A stretch of DNA of 64,000 bases from Bacillota bacterium (GCA_023402845.1 JAEYFP010000035.1:62001-126000), one strand, 5' to 3'. Positions 36,930-46,704 are shown, counted from the first letter of the stretch. Numbers and translations: made by a program. The notes: a model not told the origin generated them from the sequence alone.

Positions 36930-37628
36930 TCATTCCATGACAACGATCGCATATGGCTTTCCCCGTTCATCCTCAAGTACGACGGTTTTTTCCATACCAT
37001 TCGTTAGTATTCTCGGATAAACCGTATCGCCAAGCAGCGCGGATTTTTTATATTCAACCCTGATCTGATGGGGACTTTTTACCTCTACCAGATCCAGTGC
37101 CAGTTTTACATATTCCTGATTATTCATATGATGATTGGTATCAATCTGATGCTCGGTAACGATACTCGGTGCGATCGATATCCCGCCATCCGCAAGCTTA
37201 ATTTTTCGTTCCGCATAATCCATATCCAGCCGTTCTTCCAGCTTGTAACGTTCCAGCTCATAATCACCCGCCTTAGCGAATCTCCCCGTGTCCGTATCCA
37301 AATAAACCCATATGGAATTGGCATAGGCAAACTTTTCCCGATGCTCACCCAGTAAAACAAAATTTCGACAGCCGATAAATCCCTGAAAGTCATACGGCCA
37401 TGTGCCGATTGTCACCCGCTCTCCAAATCGCGGAAGCTTTTCGATCACGATCTGCCACGAATTAAGTACCCACGCCCGGCTGTGTGATTCCAAAAAATCG
37501 AGACCGAGTCCGATATCCTCCGACTGAAAGGTGCTGCAGTCCTGAAAATAATTGATGATCCCGCTCACAGACAGGTTCTTTTCCTCATCCACCTCACTGT
37601 ATCTGATTCTGCTGTCAAAGCTGTACAT
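36930..37628 (-). CDS. Acyl-ACP thioesterase
   Basis: This double hot-dog thioesterase of 232 residues should release fatty acids from acyl carrier protein. It has YSEVDEEKNLSVSGIINYFQDCSTFQSEDIG at the start of the first domain, and the second-domain motif TEHQIDTNHHMNNQEYVKLALDLV, containing the catalytic Asn/His region of FatA/FatB relatives. I use the ATG at 37628; a GTG at 37635-37637 is nearly adjacent to its putative ribosome site and less likely. It stands alone between cvfB and the glycerol genes. Confidence 0.9.
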   Translation of the reverse strand: MYSFDSRIRYSEVDEEKNLSVSGIINYFQDCSTFQSEDIGLGLDFLESHSRAWVLNSWQIVIEKLPRFGERVTIGTWPYDFQGFIGCRNFVLLGEHREKFAYANSIWVYLDTDTGRFAKAGDYELERYKLEERLDMDYAERKIKLADGGISIAPSIVTEHQIDTNHHMNNQEYVKLALDLVEVKSPHQIRVEYKKSALLGDTVYPRILTNGMEKTVVLEDERGKPYAIVVME

Positions 37629-37714
37629 ATTGCACACATCTCTTTCTGTCCTATTAGGTAAGTACCGCCCTCTGTTAATATAGCATTAATCAGACAGCTT
37701 GTCTAACGCATTCT

Positions 37715-38086
37715 TCACAATTTGGCACAGTTTCCGGTCGCAATAATATCCACGCCGGTATCGGCCGCATTTTTCACAATCGTGTCTCCGATATGAACCG
37801 GCGCACACACAGTAATGTCCCTCAACGCCTTCATACAATGAAACACCTGATCCTTAGGAACATCTGCCGCCGTTTTTACGGGCACCCTGTTCTTCACACC
37901 GCCCGTAACCGGCACAGACGAGGTGACAATCCTCGTCGGATTTGTGACCTCTTTTCTGGCATAAGCATCTCCTCTTTGACAGGAATTCCCCGAAACAGAT
38001 AAAATCTGTCCGTCCGCCAGCTCCACCGTAACGCTGCAGCCTAACGGACAGTTGATACAGGTCAGCTCCCTTTTCTCTTTGTCCAT
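37715..38086 (-). CDS. DUF1667 domain protein
   Basis: This 123-residue protein has a metal- or cluster-binding N-terminus CINCPLGCSVTVEL (about 11-24), later cysteines in NSCQRGDAYARKEVTNPTRIVTSSVP, and a C-terminal VCAPVHIGDTIVKNAADTGVDIIAT segment. It is the usual third member of anaerobic glycerol-3-phosphate dehydrogenase sets in Clostridia and Spirochaetes, where it is thought to assist electron transfer. It starts 2 bp after the FAD oxidoreductase stop, with GAGGAGG inside that gene. Confidence 0.9.
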   Translation of the reverse strand: MDKEKRELTCINCPLGCSVTVELADGQILSVSGNSCQRGDAYARKEVTNPTRIVTSSVPVTGGVKNRVPVKTAADVPKDQVFHCMKALRDITVCAPVHIGDTIVKNAADTGVDIIATGNCAKL

Positions 38087-38088
38087 AC

Positions 38089-39396
38089 TTAAGCCTCCTC
38101 TATCTTTACGGTAATTGTTTGAAGCCCCTGCTTTTTAAGAAGCTGTCCCCTGTGCAGCAGAACTGTTTCCATTTCTCCCGGCGCCAGCACGCTTTTCTTC
38201 CGATGCAGGATCCGTTCCTCGTCAAAATAAACGCTGATATAGCTGTCCTTGTACACATTTCCCACCCGAAAACGCAGAGGAAGCTGCTCCGCCATCCGCT
38301 CCGGAGAAATCTGCACCGGCACCGTATAGCGCACGCCATTCCCTGTGATTACCTTAACAGGTAAAGAAGGCTGTCCGCCCTGTCCCTGTTCACGCCATCT
38401 GAGATAATTCGCTGCGCCTACTCCCGCCAGAGCAGCTTCTTCCGATACATAGTCCACGAGATCATGCACATGCAGCACATTGCCGCATGCGAAAACCCCC
38501 TCCACCGATGTCTCAAGACTTTCATTGACCGACGGTCCGTTTGTCACTCTCTCCATTTTGACGCCAAGCTTTCCGGAAAGCTCGTTTTCCGGTATCAGAC
38601 CCACAGAAAGCAGAAGCGTATCGCACGAAACAAATTCCTCTGTTCCCGGAACCGGATTTCTGTTTGCATCCACCCGCGCAATCGTGACACCTTTTACGCG
38701 TGTTCTCCCGTCAATATTGATTACAGTATGACCGAGCCTCAGCGGAATGTTAAAATCATCCAGACACTGCACGATATTTCTTTTCAGACCTCCCGAATAC
38801 GGCATCAATTCCGCAACAAGCTTCACCCTTGCACCCTCCAGCGTCATACGGCGCGCCATAATCAACCCGATATCGCCCGAGCCTAAAATAACGACCTCTT
38901 TTCCCGGCAGAAAACCTTCCATATTGACAAGGCGCTGCGCCGTTCCCGCCGAATAGATTCCGGCCGGACGAAAGCCGGGCGTATTTAAGGAACCCCGTGC
39001 ACGCTCTCTGCAGCCCATCGCAAAAATAACCGCTTTTGCTTTGATCTGTTTAAGCCCTTCCTGTCTGCTCGTCACTGTGAGAATTTTATAGAACTCTCCG
39101 TCCTCCTCAAACGAGGCGATATCAATCACCATTGTGTTCAGCTTATGAGTGATCTGCTTCTTAACAGCCAGCGTGATAAAACGCTGCGCATATTCCGGTC
39201 CGGTCAGCTCCTCCTTGAACGTATGCAACCCAAACCCGTTATGGATACATTGATTTAAAATGCCGCCAAGCTCCTTGTCGCGCTCCAAAAGCAGAACATC
39301 GGTGACTCCGTTTTCTTTTGCCGATACGGCTGCCGCAAGCCCGGCAGGCCCGCCTCCGATAATGACCAGATCATGATTTTCAATGTATGTTTTCAT
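38089..39396 (-). CDS. FAD-dependent NAD(P) oxidoreductase of the glycerol-3-phosphate set
   Basis: The 435-residue flavoprotein has FAD-binding VIIGGGPAGLAAAVSA near the N-terminus, a central NAD-binding VVILGSGDIGLIMARRMTLEGA and a C-terminal GVFACGNVLHVHDLVDYVSEEA motif. It likely takes electrons from the partner glycerol-3-phosphate dehydrogenase. The true start is the ATG at 39396, which overlaps the dehydrogenase stop in ATGA; the reading frame is open further to 39654 but that part lies within the upstream gene. DUF1667 follows immediately. Confidence 0.92.
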   Translation of the reverse strand: MKTYIENHDLVIIGGGPAGLAAAVSAKENGVTDVLLLERDKELGGILNQCIHNGFGLHTFKEELTGPEYAQRFITLAVKKQITHKLNTMVIDIASFEEDGEFYKILTVTSRQEGLKQIKAKAVIFAMGCRERARGSLNTPGFRPAGIYSAGTAQRLVNMEGFLPGKEVVILGSGDIGLIMARRMTLEGARVKLVAELMPYSGGLKRNIVQCLDDFNIPLRLGHTVINIDGRTRVKGVTIARVDANRNPVPGTEEFVSCDTLLLSVGLIPENELSGKLGVKMERVTNGPSVNESLETSVEGVFACGNVLHVHDLVDYVSEEAALAGVGAANYLRWREQGQGGQPSLPVKVITGNGVRYTVPVQISPERMAEQLPLRFRVGNVYKDSYISVYFDEERILHRKKSVLAPGEMETVLLHRGQLLKKQGLQTITVKIEEA

Positions 39397-40877
39397 GACA
39401 GCACCGCCGTTTCTGAAAGCTCCCCGTTCTTTCCCGCAATCAATTCCGAGCCTTTTCCGCATTTTGTCAGCTGTTCTATTGGAATTTGCAGCTCCCGGCT
39501 CAACAGTTCCATGACCCTCGGCGCACAAAAACCTCCCTGACATCGTCCCATACCGGGCCGCACGCGCCGTTTTACGCCATCCATCGTAGTTGCACCGAGC
39601 GGCCTGTGAATTGCATCCAGAATTTCCCCCTCGGATACCATGGAGCAACGGCAAATAATATTCCCGTAAGAGGGATGCCTCTCAATTAATGCGGCGCGTT
39701 CTTCAAACGGAAGCGAATGAACAGAAACGATTCCCCTGCGTATCTTAACAAAGCTCTCGTTCAAGGCAGGGTGCAGCCGTTCTTTTACCATATTTGCCAC
39801 CATAAGACCGATTGCGGGGGAGGCGGAAAGACCCGGCGAAGCGATCCCCGCCACATCAATAAAGCCCGGACAGCCTGCTGCCTCTTCTATTATAAAATCA
39901 CCGCTTTCCTCATGTGCACGCAGTCCCGCAAACGAAGTGATGACCTCATGCATCGGAACATTTTTCACCGCGGACTCCGACGCGGAAGTCACCCTTTTCA
40001 TACCAGCTGCTGTCGTATCAATACCTTCCCGGTCCTCAATATCCTCGGCTGTCGGACCGACAAGCAGATTCCCGTGCACGGTCGGCGTAACAAGAATCCC
40101 CTTTCCAAATACTCCCGGCACCCTGAATATCGTCCGCTCCACATGCCGTCCCGCAGACACATCCAACAGGCAGTATTCCCCGCGGCGAGGAATGATTTTT
40201 ATTTCCTTTTCGCAGATCATATGATGTATATCAGCGGCATAAACACCGGCTGCATTGATGACACACGCCGCCTTGAAGACTGCCGGCTCCTCAGTCTCTT
40301 TCATCTCCTGTGTACAGGTGATCCGGTATCCTCCGGAAATCCTCTTAATTTCTTCTACTTCTGTATTCAGATGAAATTCTACTCCGTTGCAATAAGCATT
40401 TTCCGCAAAAGCAGCCGTCAGCTGAAACGGACAGACAATGCCGCTCGATGGTGCCAAAAGGGCACCTGCCGTCTCATCTGACAGATTCGGTTCAAGTGCA
40501 AGCGCCTCTTTCTTCGAAAGAATACGCAAATCCTGTACGCCGTTTTGAATTCCCCTTTCATACAGCTTTTGAAGCTGAGGAAAATCCTGTTCATGCAGAC
40601 AGACAATCATCGCGCCGTTTTGCCTAAACGGAATATCCAACATTCTCGCAAGCTCCGGCATCATCCTGCTGCCCTGCACATTCAGCTTTGCTTTTAAGCT
40701 GCCCGGCACGGCATCATGACCGGCATGGACAATGCCGCTGTTTGCCTTTGAAGTTCCCTCGCAGATATCCGAGGTTCTTTCCAGCACTGCTGTTTTTAAC
40801 TGAAAACGAGACAGCTCCCGCGCAACCGCGGAACCAATCACACCCGCCCCGATGATCACCACGTCATATGTTCTCAT
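39393..40877 (-). CDS. FAD-dependent glycerol-3-phosphate dehydrogenase (GlpA-like, BFD domain)
   Basis: It should oxidise glycerol-3-phosphate to dihydroxyacetone phosphate. The 494-residue protein begins VVIIGAGVIGSAVARELSRF (FAD-binding), carries a DAO-type oxidase fold, and ends in a BFD-like [2Fe-2S] domain with IICRCSMVSEGEI and GMGRCQGGFCAPRV (about 408-465). AAAGGAGAATCGT precedes the ATG. It lies between glpK and the FAD oxidoreductase, so glycerol is phosphorylated then oxidised through a multi-subunit complex. Confidence 0.93.
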   Translation of the reverse strand: MRTYDVVIIGAGVIGSAVARELSRFQLKTAVLERTSDICEGTSKANSGIVHAGHDAVPGSLKAKLNVQGSRMMPELARMLDIPFRQNGAMIVCLHEQDFPQLQKLYERGIQNGVQDLRILSKKEALALEPNLSDETAGALLAPSSGIVCPFQLTAAFAENAYCNGVEFHLNTEVEEIKRISGGYRITCTQEMKETEEPAVFKAACVINAAGVYAADIHHMICEKEIKIIPRRGEYCLLDVSAGRHVERTIFRVPGVFGKGILVTPTVHGNLLVGPTAEDIEDREGIDTTAAGMKRVTSASESAVKNVPMHEVITSFAGLRAHEESGDFIIEEAAGCPGFIDVAGIASPGLSASPAIGLMVANMVKERLHPALNESFVKIRRGIVSVHSLPFEERAALIERHPSYGNIICRCSMVSEGEILDAIHRPLGATTMDGVKRRVRPGMGRCQGGFCAPRVMELLSRELQIPIEQLTKCGKGSELIAGKNGELSETAVLS

Positions 40878-40898
40878 ACGATTCTCCTTTACGCCCTG

Positions 40899-42482
<1,584 letters not shown>

Positions 42483-42550
42483 GAACCTTCCAGCAGCGAA
42501 AACCCCCTGCTTTACTATAGGAATCTTTTTTTCTTGGTAATTCGGTGTAC

Positions 42551-42615
42551 AAAAAAGCTATTACAAAATTGTATTCATTGTGAACTTACTATGAAATACA
42601 TTTTGCAACAGCTTT
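42551..42615 (-). terminator. Terminator after the agr-controlled gene
   Basis: AAAGCTATTACAAAAT..GTATTCAT (42554-42578) pairs with ATGAAATACATTTTGC..AGCTTT (42591-42615) with G-U pairs and single bulges; minus-strand TTTTTTG follows. It ends transcription 50 bp after the unknown gene and insulates glpK. Confidence 0.7.
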
Positions 42616-42662
42616 AAATTTATTTCTGTATATACAAACAGTGCTCACTTTATTCGTTTGCA

Positions 42663-43316
42663 TTATCCATCTGCTTCCACCTCCAGTATTTCTGCCAGTT
42701 TTTTGCGAACCGCTCCCGTCTCCCAATCCTCACATGTATTTTTTAAACGGTCATAGCTGTGACATATTTCTTTATTCCAGAAAAAGATCCGGCTCTCCTC
42801 CTGTTCTGCCTCTGTCTTTCCTGCATAAATAACCTGTTCTGCACTGTATGCCTCCAGCTCCTCATAGAAGTCGACTTCACTCATCTCATATCTTCTTGGC
42901 ATAGAAAACCGCCTGCAGCCCTGACGCAGATCCGGATATGCCTGCAAAAGTGCATATAGGATGACGCGGCGGCGGCTCATTTGTATGGATACCGATTCGA
43001 TCCGATCTTCTTTATCCCATTTAAGTGCAAGCTGAACAACTTCATCTTCCTCCAAAAATCCGATTCTGGATTGATTGAGAAATACCTTTTTTTCAGCCTT
43101 CTTGTATAGGTCCAGCAGCTTGACAGCAAGCAGTCCGGCAGCACTTAAGTTTCCGTCTGCCTTCGCAAGTCCCTTATCCAAAAGCCCTACACAGGCTCTC
43201 GCAACTACTTCTCTTTCGCTTTCCTTCGCAGCATCCCATGTAAGAGGGACACCTGCTATGGGCTTTCCGTCCAACAGACTGTTAAAACACATCATTTCTT
43301 CCATTGTAAATTCCAT
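42663..43316 (-). CDS. Unrecognised protein with an agr-type promoter
   Basis: I do not recognise a family with confidence. From the ATG at 43316 (GAGAGGGTG upstream) the protein has 217 residues, no signal peptide and no membrane segment. The N-terminal third looks winged-helix-like (MEEMMCFNSLLDGKPIAGVP, then VGLLDKGLAKADGNLSAAGLLAVKLLDLY). The middle is alpha/beta (VFLNQSRIGFLEEDEVVQLALKW..SVSIQMSRRRVILYALLQAYPDL) and the end is acidic (YEELEAYSAEQVIYAGKTEAEQEESRIFFW is the strand-helix region). A distant resemblance to EspG-like/DUF5081 proteins of type VII secretion neighbourhoods is possible but unproven. Its promoter is nearly identical to that of agrD, so it is a likely quorum-sensing output. 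Confidence 0.75.
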   Translation of the reverse strand: MEFTMEEMMCFNSLLDGKPIAGVPLTWDAAKESEREVVARACVGLLDKGLAKADGNLSAAGLLAVKLLDLYKKAEKKVFLNQSRIGFLEEDEVVQLALKWDKEDRIESVSIQMSRRRVILYALLQAYPDLRQGCRRFSMPRRYEMSEVDFYEELEAYSAEQVIYAGKTEAEQEESRIFFWNKEICHSYDRLKNTCEDWETGAVRKKLAEILEVEADG

Positions 43317-43411
43317 ACTATCACCCTCTCTCCGATTTCGGCTCAGCAATCATGCCTTATCCAAAAAAGTAATTATGCTTCCGCCGATATGAAACTCCTA
43401 TTATTTTTTGT

Positions 43412-43481
43412 ATTATCTAATATCGCTTTACAAATTTCAATATCCTTTGCATAACTGACAGAATTTTTGTACAACTGACAG
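43412..43481 (-). promoter_or_regulatory. Agr-type (LytTR) promoter of the unknown gene
   Basis: Direct repeats CTGTCAGTT (plus-strand AACTGACAG at 43453-43461 and 43473-43481) are 20 bp apart. They are followed 12 bp later by TTGAAA (43435-43440), a 17-bp spacer and GATAAT (43412-43417). The arrangement and most bases equal those before agrD. The leader to the ATG at 43316 is about 90 nt. Confidence 0.75.
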
Positions 43482-43552
43482 AATTTATTAAATTATAACA
43501 ATTATTTAATGTATGTAAAACATTCTTACAAAATAATATATTTAAAAACAGC

Positions 43553-43614
43553 AAAACGTGATATCGGAGATACCCACAGCCTGACCCTGAGAAATATCTC
43601 TGATATCACGTTTT
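43553..43614 (-). terminator. Terminator of agrDB
   Basis: AAAACGTGATATCGGAGATA (43553-43572) and TATCTCTGATATCACGTTTT (43595-43614) form 20-bp arms with one mismatch. On the minus strand TTTTGCTGTTTTTAAA follows, 36 bp after the agrB stop. Confidence 0.8.
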
Positions 43615-43649
43615 GTCTGGTCATTGGGAGAATTATGTAAGAATAAAAA

Positions 43650-44207
43650 TTATAGCTTTGCCTGCAGCTTTCCACTGACCAACAGGAAAAAGGACATCCC
43701 TTCTCCCAAAACAGATGCCCTGAACAATTCATCAAATCCCAAAACCGCTAATACCACACAGGTTACATTGATAAGCAATAACCGTATTCTTGTTTTTTTC
43801 CTGAAAAAGCAGATCTCTTCTTCGTCCATCCTTTTATTTTCATGATCGACAGGCGCCATCCACAGGAAGGCAATATCCATTATCCCTAAAATAGCCGTCC
43901 ACATAGAGAGATTAACAATACCTCTGCATAAAAACAAAGCCGCAGCCAGCAGTCCGCAGGACAGCAGATAGCATCTCATTTTTGTCTTTGCATGAAATCC
44001 TCCGGCAGCTTTTCTCAACGGTACAAATACGAGCATAATAATGGCAAAGTCTTTAAACTTTGCCATTACCAGAGCTATCACTACATAGGACAAAAAGGTT
44101 ACTGCTTTGATAGCAAGACATTCCATTCCGAAACGGTATATCTGCGCATCTTCTTCTTTGATAATGTTTTTCTCTAATAATCGATTTGTTAGTGTGTCAG
44201 CTCTCAT
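43650..44207 (-). CDS. agrB: AgrB family peptide-processing membrane protease
   Basis: AgrB cleaves and cyclises the AgrD precursor into a thiolactone or lactone autoinducer. The 185-residue protein has about five membrane segments and the catalytic dyad: His72 in RKAAGGFHAKTKMRCY and Cys79, seven residues apart as in Staphylococcus AgrB His77/Cys84. I choose the ATG at 44207 (MRADTLTNRLLEKN). The frame is open to 44285, but those 26 codons overlap agrD in another frame and do not look like an AgrB start. It follows agrD by 11 bp and is followed by a strong terminator. Confidence 0.93.
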   Translation of the reverse strand: MRADTLTNRLLEKNIIKEEDAQIYRFGMECLAIKAVTFLSYVVIALVMAKFKDFAIIMLVFVPLRKAAGGFHAKTKMRCYLLSCGLLAAALFLCRGIVNLSMWTAILGIMDIAFLWMAPVDHENKRMDEEEICFFRKKTRIRLLLINVTCVVLAVLGFDELFRASVLGEGMSFFLLVSGKLQAKL

Positions 44208-44218
44208 CTCATTTCTTC

Positions 44219-44368
44219 TTATTTCTTTCTCTTTAATTTTTTTGCCGCATCCGGCATTTTCGGCTGATATCCAAACAATAAGCATGCCGAATTGATTTCT
44301 TTTACAGCCGTTTTCATTGCTGCTTTTGATAATAATTCCAATGATTTTTTTTCTATGCTCTTCATCAT
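44219..44368 (-). CDS. agrD: AgrD cyclic lactone autoinducer precursor
   Basis: This 49-residue peptide precursor is found by direct translation of the minus strand from the ATG at 44368, with AAAGGAGGG 9 nt upstream. It has the AgrD layout: an amphipathic N-terminal leader (MMKSIEKKSLELLSKAAMK), the core NSACLLFGY with Cys29, and a proline-containing charged recognition tail QPKMPDAAKKLKRKK typical of clostridial autoinducer precursors. The mature signal is expected to be a small ring closed through Cys29, either five residues (CLLFG) or six (CLLFGY); the N-terminal trim is unknown. It lies directly before agrB and after the sensor kinase, under its own LytTR-type promoter. Confidence 0.92.
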   Translation of the reverse strand: MMKSIEKKSLELLSKAAMKTAVKEINSACLLFGYQPKMPDAAKKLKRKK

Positions 44369-44391
44369 GTTATAGAACCCTCCTTTTTTTA

Positions 44392-44461
44392 ATTATCTAA
44401 TAAAATTTTTTAAATTTCAATGGCTTTTGCATAACTGACAGAATTTTTGTATAACTGACAG
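44392..44461 (-). promoter_or_regulatory. Agr-type (LytTR) promoter of agrDB
   Basis: Plus-strand AACTGACAG boxes at 44433-44441 and 44453-44461 (20 bp apart) precede TTGAAA (44415-44420), a 17-bp spacer and GATAAT (44392-44397) on the minus strand. Two boxes on the same helix face just upstream of the -35 is the classic arrangement for AgrA/LytTR activators. Confidence 0.78.
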
Positions 44462-44501
44462 AATTTATTAAATTTTACATTAATTTTGAGTATAAAAAAA
44501 A

Positions 44502-44562
44502 CTATTACAACATAATATTTATAAAAATAATTATATTTTTTATAAATATTATGTTGTAATAG
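44502..44562 (-). terminator. Terminator of the kinase-regulator operon
   Basis: Perfect 26-bp arms (44502-44527 and 44537-44562, beginning CTATTACAACATAATATTT) surround a 9-nt loop, followed on the minus strand by eight T. It separates the agr kinase gene from agrD, so agrDB depends on its own promoter. Confidence 0.88.
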
Positions 44563-44585
44563 CTCTAAATTTCTCTTTGTTTCTA

Positions 44586-45905
44586 TTATTGATTAAATAT
44601 AATACTGCAGTTGAAAATACCGCTCTCCTCTTTTAGTTTCATATTTCCATTATATTTTTTGATCACTTGTTCCACATTCAGGAGTCCGATTCCATGATTT
44701 TTTCCTTTTTGGGACACCGGTATTCCTGCCGTCCATTTTACAGTCCCGCTGGAGGAATTCGAAAGGTTAATCACCACAATCCTGTTGCAGGTATCAAATT
44801 TCAAGTCAATAAACTTGCTCTTATCCGTTACCCCATCACATGCTTCTATTGCATTGTCCAATAGATTTCCAAATACGGTGGTCACCTCAACCGGCTCCAT
44901 AAATAGCAAATCAGCGCTTCCTGCCTCAATTTTGAAATCAATTTGGTGTAAGGAAGCACACCGCTTTTTATCATTCAGCAATATATTTAATATCGGATTT
45001 CTAACATATTTCTGCAAAACCAATGGTTTTAATATACATTCAATTTCATTAGCGTAGCTTCGCGCCTCATCTACTCTGTTCGATTCATAAATTCCCTTTA
45101 TCATATTCAGATGCTTATTCACATCATGTAATATTTTTACGGACTCGTTATACTTTTGTTCCTGATCTCTGTAATATTCGTACTGTAAATCGGATTGCTG
45201 CTCTAAAAGGCTTAGCTTTAATTTTAATTGCTCATTTTCTCCTGTAACCTTTACAAAGTATAAAAAATACAAATCCGCAAACAAAATGCAGAGCATATTG
45301 ACAAGCAGCAGAAGTCTCTCCGCAAAGCTGACTGCTATGTTATTTGATACGACCACTATGATTACAGAAAGATTAAGTACGCTGTAAATAATAATGACGA
45401 AATGTACGAAATATTGCGCAGGAGTGAATCTTTCCTGATTATTATTTTTCCATATTCTTGAAATTAGAGGATAATACAGAACAATGATAATAAGCTTTGA
45501 AAATGTCATTTTAATGCATTCCAATATTTCCGGCTGGATCTTATTTATATTTAACTTCCATAATGTAAACTGCAAAATAATGATGCCAACTGTCTCACAG
45601 ATGCTAAGCACCAATATTAAGATGACTATTTCAAAAATTCTTTGAAGGAAGCTTCTGCCGAAATCGCAGTATAGAAATATTCCAATGGCAGTAAACACCA
45701 GTATCCAAATAAGCATATTTAATACCGGTATCCCTAACAGATTGATGAGCATGATACCCAGACAGGTTCCCACTTTTAACACAGCATACACAACTTTACC
45801 GGAATATGCATGCTCGTAGTGTTCGTCCATAAATTGAAAGATAATAATAGAAGTGATCGAACAGGAAATTCCAATTCCAAACAAGTAAAATAAATAATTT
45901 TCCAT
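44586..45905 (-). CDS. agrC: AgrC-like GHKL sensor histidine kinase
   Basis: This is the membrane receptor for the autoinducer. The 439-residue protein has six or seven N-terminal membrane helices (about 1-220), a coiled-coil linker (GENEQLKLKLSLLEQQSDLQYEYY), and the phosphoacceptor box KILHDVNKHLNMIKG with His260. The GHKL ATPase domain follows (TTVFGNLLDNAIEAC N-box; GKNHGIGLLNVEQVIKKYNG G-box). The usual AgrC H-D-x-N-K-H pattern is preserved. The ATG at 45905 overlaps the regulator stop (TGATG) with GGGAG 5 nt upstream; an ATG at 45908 is equally close. Confidence 0.92.
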   Translation of the reverse strand: MENYLFYLFGIGISCSITSIIIFQFMDEHYEHAYSGKVVYAVLKVGTCLGIMLINLLGIPVLNMLIWILVFTAIGIFLYCDFGRSFLQRIFEIVILILVLSICETVGIIILQFTLWKLNINKIQPEILECIKMTFSKLIIIVLYYPLISRIWKNNNQERFTPAQYFVHFVIIIYSVLNLSVIIVVVSNNIAVSFAERLLLLVNMLCILFADLYFLYFVKVTGENEQLKLKLSLLEQQSDLQYEYYRDQEQKYNESVKILHDVNKHLNMIKGIYESNRVDEARSYANEIECILKPLVLQKYVRNPILNILLNDKKRCASLHQIDFKIEAGSADLLFMEPVEVTTVFGNLLDNAIEACDGVTDKSKFIDLKFDTCNRIVVINLSNSSSGTVKWTAGIPVSQKGKNHGIGLLNVEQVIKKYNGNMKLKEESGIFNCSIIFNQ

Positions 45906-46651
45906 CATTTCTCCCACATGCTTCTTTGAAGATAGCTATTCAGCTTTTCTCGAAATTCAGCCGATTTTCTCTGAGAAATAGGAATCTTTTTTCCGTTTTT
46001 CAAATATAGCTCATATGCCTTTACCCTGTCTACATACGCCAGATTAACTAAGAAATTTTGATGGCATTCTTCAAATGAATGCTCCTGCATATCATCTATT
46101 ATATTTTTCATTTGTCCGCAAATCCAATATTGGGTATCCTTAGTCTGTATCTTTATTTTTCGGTTGATATACTCAAAATAGTAAATCGCGTTGATATCTA
46201 TTTTTCTTTTTGCTGCATTGAGATTAGGATTCATTGTGATCTCAATTGTATTAACATATATAAACTCACTCTCCACCTTAATAAAACGAAGAACTTCTTT
46301 TAGCTGTAAAATAAGGGCCTCTTTCTGAATTGGTTTTTGAAGATATGCAAATGCATGTACGTCATTTAAAGCCTGTTCAAAATACTGCCGAAAGCTTGTT
46401 GTGTAAATAATTTTTGTACTCCTGTTTCCGTTTCTAAATTCCCGGCCTGCACGGATTCCTGTCATTCCTCTTCCCATTGCGATATCCAGAAATACAATAT
46501 GAAAATATCTGTTAGAATCTAATAGTTCCTCGCCTGTCCGATAAATGCAAATCGTATAGTCCAATTTTTCTTTATTTAAGTGTGCTTTGACATAACTATT
46601 AATAATAGCCGCATCTTTTTCTTCATCATCGCAAATTGCAATTTCAATCAT
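45905..46651 (-). CDS. agrA: LytTR-family response regulator (AgrA-like)
   Basis: The 248-residue regulator has a receiver domain (about 1-125; acidic pocket CDDEE, phospho-acceptor Asp56 in VFLDIAM, Lys in YLQKPI) and a C-terminal LytTR DNA-binding domain (about 145-245; KIDINAIYYFEYINRKIKIQT, FEECHQNFLVNLAYVDRV). Such regulators bind paired 9-bp boxes one or two turns apart, matching the boxes found upstream of agrD and of the unknown gene. It is translationally coupled to the kinase and has its own promoter. Confidence 0.93.
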   Translation of the reverse strand: MIEIAICDDEEKDAAIINSYVKAHLNKEKLDYTICIYRTGEELLDSNRYFHIVFLDIAMGRGMTGIRAGREFRNGNRSTKIIYTTSFRQYFEQALNDVHAFAYLQKPIQKEALILQLKEVLRFIKVESEFIYVNTIEITMNPNLNAAKRKIDINAIYYFEYINRKIKIQTKDTQYWICGQMKNIIDDMQEHSFEECHQNFLVNLAYVDRVKAYELYLKNGKKIPISQRKSAEFREKLNSYLQRSMWEK

Positions 46652-46704
46652 TTGTCTTCTCGCCCCAAATAATTAAAATAGTATCAATTGATTGTTTCCT
46701 TATA

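Noticed and set aside
39717..40481. A 254-codon plus-strand frame opposite the glycerol-3-phosphate dehydrogenase.
   Set aside because: Shadow frame of a conserved flavoprotein gene; its composition (Cys/His/Arg/Pro-rich) is typical of antisense translations.
43317..43411. Possible short leader peptide between the agr-type promoter and the unknown gene.
   Set aside because: AGGAG near 43396 is followed by no ATG, GTG or TTG at a workable distance; the only frame would need an ATC start.
44208..44285. N-terminal extension of AgrB by 26 residues.
   Set aside because: These codons lie over agrD in another frame, lack AgrB similarity and a ribosome site; AgrB starts better at 44207.
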